6,683 nt of DNA, taken from NCBI GenBank assembly GCA_015491595.1, contig WFVP01000248.1:1-6683 (forward strand), written 5' to 3'. Source of the DNA: Anaerolineales bacterium. GTDB lineage: Bacteria; Chloroflexota; Anaerolineae; Anaerolineales; DRMV01. The first letter of the stretch is position 1, and the number at the start of each line of letters is the position of its first letter. The notes under the pieces were generated by a model. The model saw nothing but the letters and a program-made list of their open reading frames with translations, did not search any database and was not told the DNA's origin. Both the position numbers and the translations under genes were made by a program. Below, one piece after another: positions 5,813 through 6,683 of the stretch.

Positions 5813-5835
5813 ACCGAGGCCTGTGCGTCCTCGGT
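5813..5835 (+). repeat. 7-bp hairpin between nuoK and nuoL
   Basis: ACCGAGG (5813-5819) and CCTCGGT (5829-5835) are exact complements around a 9-nt loop. There is no T-run after it, so it is not an intrinsic terminator. It could be an mRNA stability or processing element within the operon, or a chance match. Confidence 0.35.
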
Positions 5836-5885
5836 GAACCATCGGCGATTGGGATGACCGTTGAATCCAACTGGAGGCGTGGGCA

Positions 5886-6683
5886 ATGACCAACGAACTG
5901 CTGCTCTGGCTTCTCCCCCTGCCCCCTCTGCTGGCCTTTGCCCTGATTGTGCTGTTCCTGCACCGGAGCAACAAGGCCAGCCACACCGTGGCCATCCTGG
6001 GCGTGACCCTGTCCTGGTTGGGGAGCATGGTGCTGTTCGTGCGGGCCCTGGGGATAGGGGCCGAACGTCTGGTGGAACATCCCCTGCACCAGGCCATTGC
6101 CTGGCTCCCCAAGAAGACGGGCTTTCTGACCCTGGGCGTTTACCTGGACCCCCTGACCGCGGTGACCCTCTTCTTCGTGGCCTGGACCATCGTGATGATT
6201 TTCGTGTACTCCGTGGGTTACCACAACTACGGGGCACCGCGCGGGGACCACGATGAAAAGGGCCTGCCGCCCCATGGCGCGACGGTGGAGGAGCACGGGC
6301 ACAAGCACAAGGTGCCCTCCATCGAACCCATGTACGCCCGCTTCTTCGCCTTCGTCTCCCTCTTCGCCTTCGGCATGTACCTGTTGGTGGTGAGCGACAA
6401 CCTCCTCACCCTGTTCGCCGGGTGGGAAATCATGGGCCTGTGCTCCTTCCTGCTCATCGGCTTCTGGTTCAAGAAGCCGTCGGCCCGGGACGCGGCGGTC
6501 AAGGCCTTCATGACCACCCGCATCGGCGATGTGTTCATGTTGCTGGGCATCGTGTATCTGTACAGCCAGGTGGGTTCTCTGTCGTACCCGGACATCTTCG
6601 CCTCGGAAACCCTGCATCGCTTGGCCACCACGCCCGCACCGGTTTTGGGTATGTCCATCGCCGGCTTCATCGGGTTGTTGCTC
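5886..6683 (+). CDS. nuoL: NADH-quinone oxidoreductase subunit L (partial, runs off the right edge)
   Basis: The first 266 residues of the ND5-type proton-pump subunit, in frame to the last base. Segments seen: LDPLTAVTLFFVAWTIVMIFVYSVGY (87-112), YARFFAFVSLFAFGMYLLVVSDNLLTLFAGWEIMGLCSFLLIGFW (150-194) with E181 as the key TM5 Glu, and DAAVKAFMTTRIGDVFMLLGI (202-222), where the common NRIGD reads TRIGD. I prefer NuoL to the related NuoM, NuoN or Mrp subunits because of the GYHNY to ARFFAF block, the GWEIMGLCSFLLIGFW block and the position after nuoK. Between GY and YARFF lies an unusually long hydrophilic segment (about 113-148) with six His, which shifts the key Glu from about 144 in E. coli to 181. 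GGAGG lies 8 nt before the ATG. The rest, and probably nuoM and nuoN, lie beyond the window. Confidence 0.93.
   Translation, partial: MTNELLLWLLPLPPLLAFALIVLFLHRSNKASHTVAILGVTLSWLGSMVLFVRALGIGAERLVEHPLHQAIAWLPKKTGFLTLGVYLDPLTAVTLFFVAWTIVMIFVYSVGYHNYGAPRGDHDEKGLPPHGATVEEHGHKHKVPSIEPMYARFFAFVSLFAFGMYLLVVSDNLLTLFAGWEIMGLCSFLLIGFWFKKPSARDAAVKAFMTTRIGDVFMLLGIVYLYSQVGSLSYPDIFASETLHRLATTPAPVLGMSIAGFIGLLL

Noticed and set aside
4833..6617. A 594-codon open frame on the minus strand across nuoJ, nuoK and nuoL
   Set aside because: It lies opposite three clearly recognisable complex I genes and its product is His, Gln and Gly rich with no family likeness; long antisense frames are expected from GC-rich codon bias.

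Overview
The window is GC-rich bacterial DNA packed with genes, each preceded by a clear purine-rich Shine-Dalgarno (SD) sequence. The family mix (a DUF951 protein, a stand-alone CPA2 antiporter coupled to a PII-like protein, and a complex I cluster without peripheral-arm genes between its membrane-arm genes) would fit Chloroflexota, perhaps an Anaerolineae-like lineage. That placement rests on recalled family resemblance and is tentative.

Layout from left to right. On the minus strand lies the first stretch of a gene of unknown function (1-55), overlapped by ATGA with a small DUF951 gene (52-285) that has its own extended -10 promoter. Divergently on the plus strand, a cation:proton antiporter (489-1757) overlaps by ATGA a PII-like small sensor gene (1754-2146), and a strong intrinsic terminator closes the pair. 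Next is a single-gene unit (2271-2903) encoding a predicted secreted or membrane-anchored helical protein with an internal repeat; its SD lies in one arm of a perfect 11-bp inverted repeat, and a 15-bp-stem terminator ends it. A promoter with an extended -10 (3084-3092) then leads into complex I genes in the order nuoA, nuoH, nuoJ, nuoK, nuoL, with nuoL cut by the right edge.

How the genes work together. NuoA, H, J, K and L are all membrane-arm subunits of the proton-pumping NADH:quinone oxidoreductase. NuoH and NuoA border the quinone site, NuoJ and NuoK carry the central charged axis, and NuoL is the distal antiporter-like pump. The hydrophilic-arm genes (B, C, D, E, F, G, I) are absent from this stretch, including nuoI from its usual place between H and J, so the arm must be completed from another locus or from beyond the window. 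The antiporter and its PII-like partner look like an ion-homeostasis module in which a soluble sensor gates the transporter; a link to complex I through proton or sodium gradients is only suggested by proximity.

The most notable points are the antiporter/PII-like cassette, the SD-masking inverted repeat, a His-rich insertion in NuoL, the split complex I locus, and an 18-of-21 repeat just after both intrinsic terminators. No CRISPR array, tRNA, rRNA or insertion sequence was seen.
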